From an uncultured Nocardiaceae bacterium (GTDB taxonomy: Bacteria; Actinomycetota; Actinomycetes; Mycobacteriales; Mycobacteriaceae), in assembly GCA_936936565.1 (NCBI GenBank), contig CAKZIX010000162.1, forward strand, positions 1 through 11,880: DNA of 11,880 nt. Reading direction: 5' to 3'. How positions within the stretch are numbered: the first letter of the stretch is position 1; every line of letters starts with the position of its first letter. The notes under the pieces were generated by a model. That model was not told the DNA's origin. It worked only from the letters and a program-made list of their open reading frames with translations, and made no database searches. Positions 11,851-11,880 of the stretch are shown here, piece by piece. Position numbers and translations under genes: made by a program.

Positions 11851-11880
11851 GCAATGCGAGCGCAGCGAGCGAGCGACGAG
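11851..11880. repeat. GAGCG-rich intergenic repeat at window edge
   Basis: The last 30 bases are built from GCGAG/CGCAGC/GAGCGA units (GCGAGCGCAGCGAGCGAGCG). Such GAGCG-type intergenic repeats occur many times in Nocardia and Rhodococcus genomes, often at gene ends. It runs off the window, so its length is unknown. Confidence 0.55.

Larger units (their letters stand above)
11737..11880. other. Upstream region of pknK
   Basis: No ORF is supported in these 144 bp. They hold the pknK ribosome binding site (- strand GAGGTG), a candidate -10, a perfect 14-bp palindrome and a GAGCG-rich repeat at the edge, listed separately. Confidence 0.6.

Noticed and set aside
1..11880. CRISPR array, tRNA, rRNA or IS element
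   Set aside because: No regularly spaced repeats, no cloverleaf-like sequence with CCA end and no transposase or terminal inverted repeats were seen by eye; the helicase fragment at 2035-2112 has no flanking repeats.

Overview
The window is high-GC DNA from an actinomycete. The right-hand part (about 2.1-11.8 kb) fits a mycolic-acid-producing member of Mycobacteriales (Nocardia, Rhodococcus or a relative): it carries a tuberculostearic-acid (10-methylstearate) gene pair, a PknK-type kinase, GTG starts, stop/start overlaps and a GAGCG-rich intergenic repeat. No taxon below order can be fixed from the sequence alone. No stretch over 300 bases lacks a gene; the longest non-coding pieces are about 145 bp (3302-3445 and 11737-11880).

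Region 1 (1-2035, + strand) starts with the last codons of a probable rpsF (ribosomal protein S6) and a complete ssb. The expected rpsR/rplI do not follow. Instead there is a compact phage-style early cassette: a two-helix mini membrane protein coupled to ssb, a strong intrinsic terminator, a NrdH redoxin, a small helical protein, an Ea22-like phage protein, and the first ~45 codons of a probable phage replication protein. This looks like a prophage or phage replication module entered through ssb.

Region 2 (about 2035-2118) is a break. Within roughly 80 bp the phage replication gene stops making sense, a small antisense piece of a DEAD/DEAH helicase (motif II, DECHTYRGVFGSHVAL) appears, and this runs in frame into the truncated C-terminus of an SRPBCC protein read on the - strand. 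Three unrelated gene fragments joined at short similar sequences suggest an assembly or amplification chimera, or less likely a real illegitimate recombination. Linkage between regions 1 and 3 should therefore not be trusted.

Region 3 (2116-3445) is a - strand operon: SRPBCC protein, cysteine-free ArsR-family repressor, second SRPBCC protein (damaged by the break). Its promoter is bracketed by two identical palindromes, GCAACC-N3-GGTTGC, which are very likely the ArsR operators.

Region 4 (3446-8065, + strand) holds the tuberculostearic acid pair tmsA (FAD-dependent reductase) and tmsB (SAM-dependent methyltransferase of the cyclopropane synthase family), overlapping by ATGA, with a paralogous BASS-family (bile acid:sodium symporter-like) transporter gene on each side. 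A candidate leaderless promoter precedes tmsA and a long hairpin follows tmsB.

Region 5 (8105-11880) contains a small secreted six-cysteine protein (+) that converges on pknK (-), a soluble Ser/Thr kinase fused to a MalT/STAND-type ATPase and a helical-repeat C-terminus. The two stop codons share one CTAG. Upstream of pknK lie a candidate -10 element, a perfect 14-bp palindrome and a GAGCG-rich repeat at the window edge.
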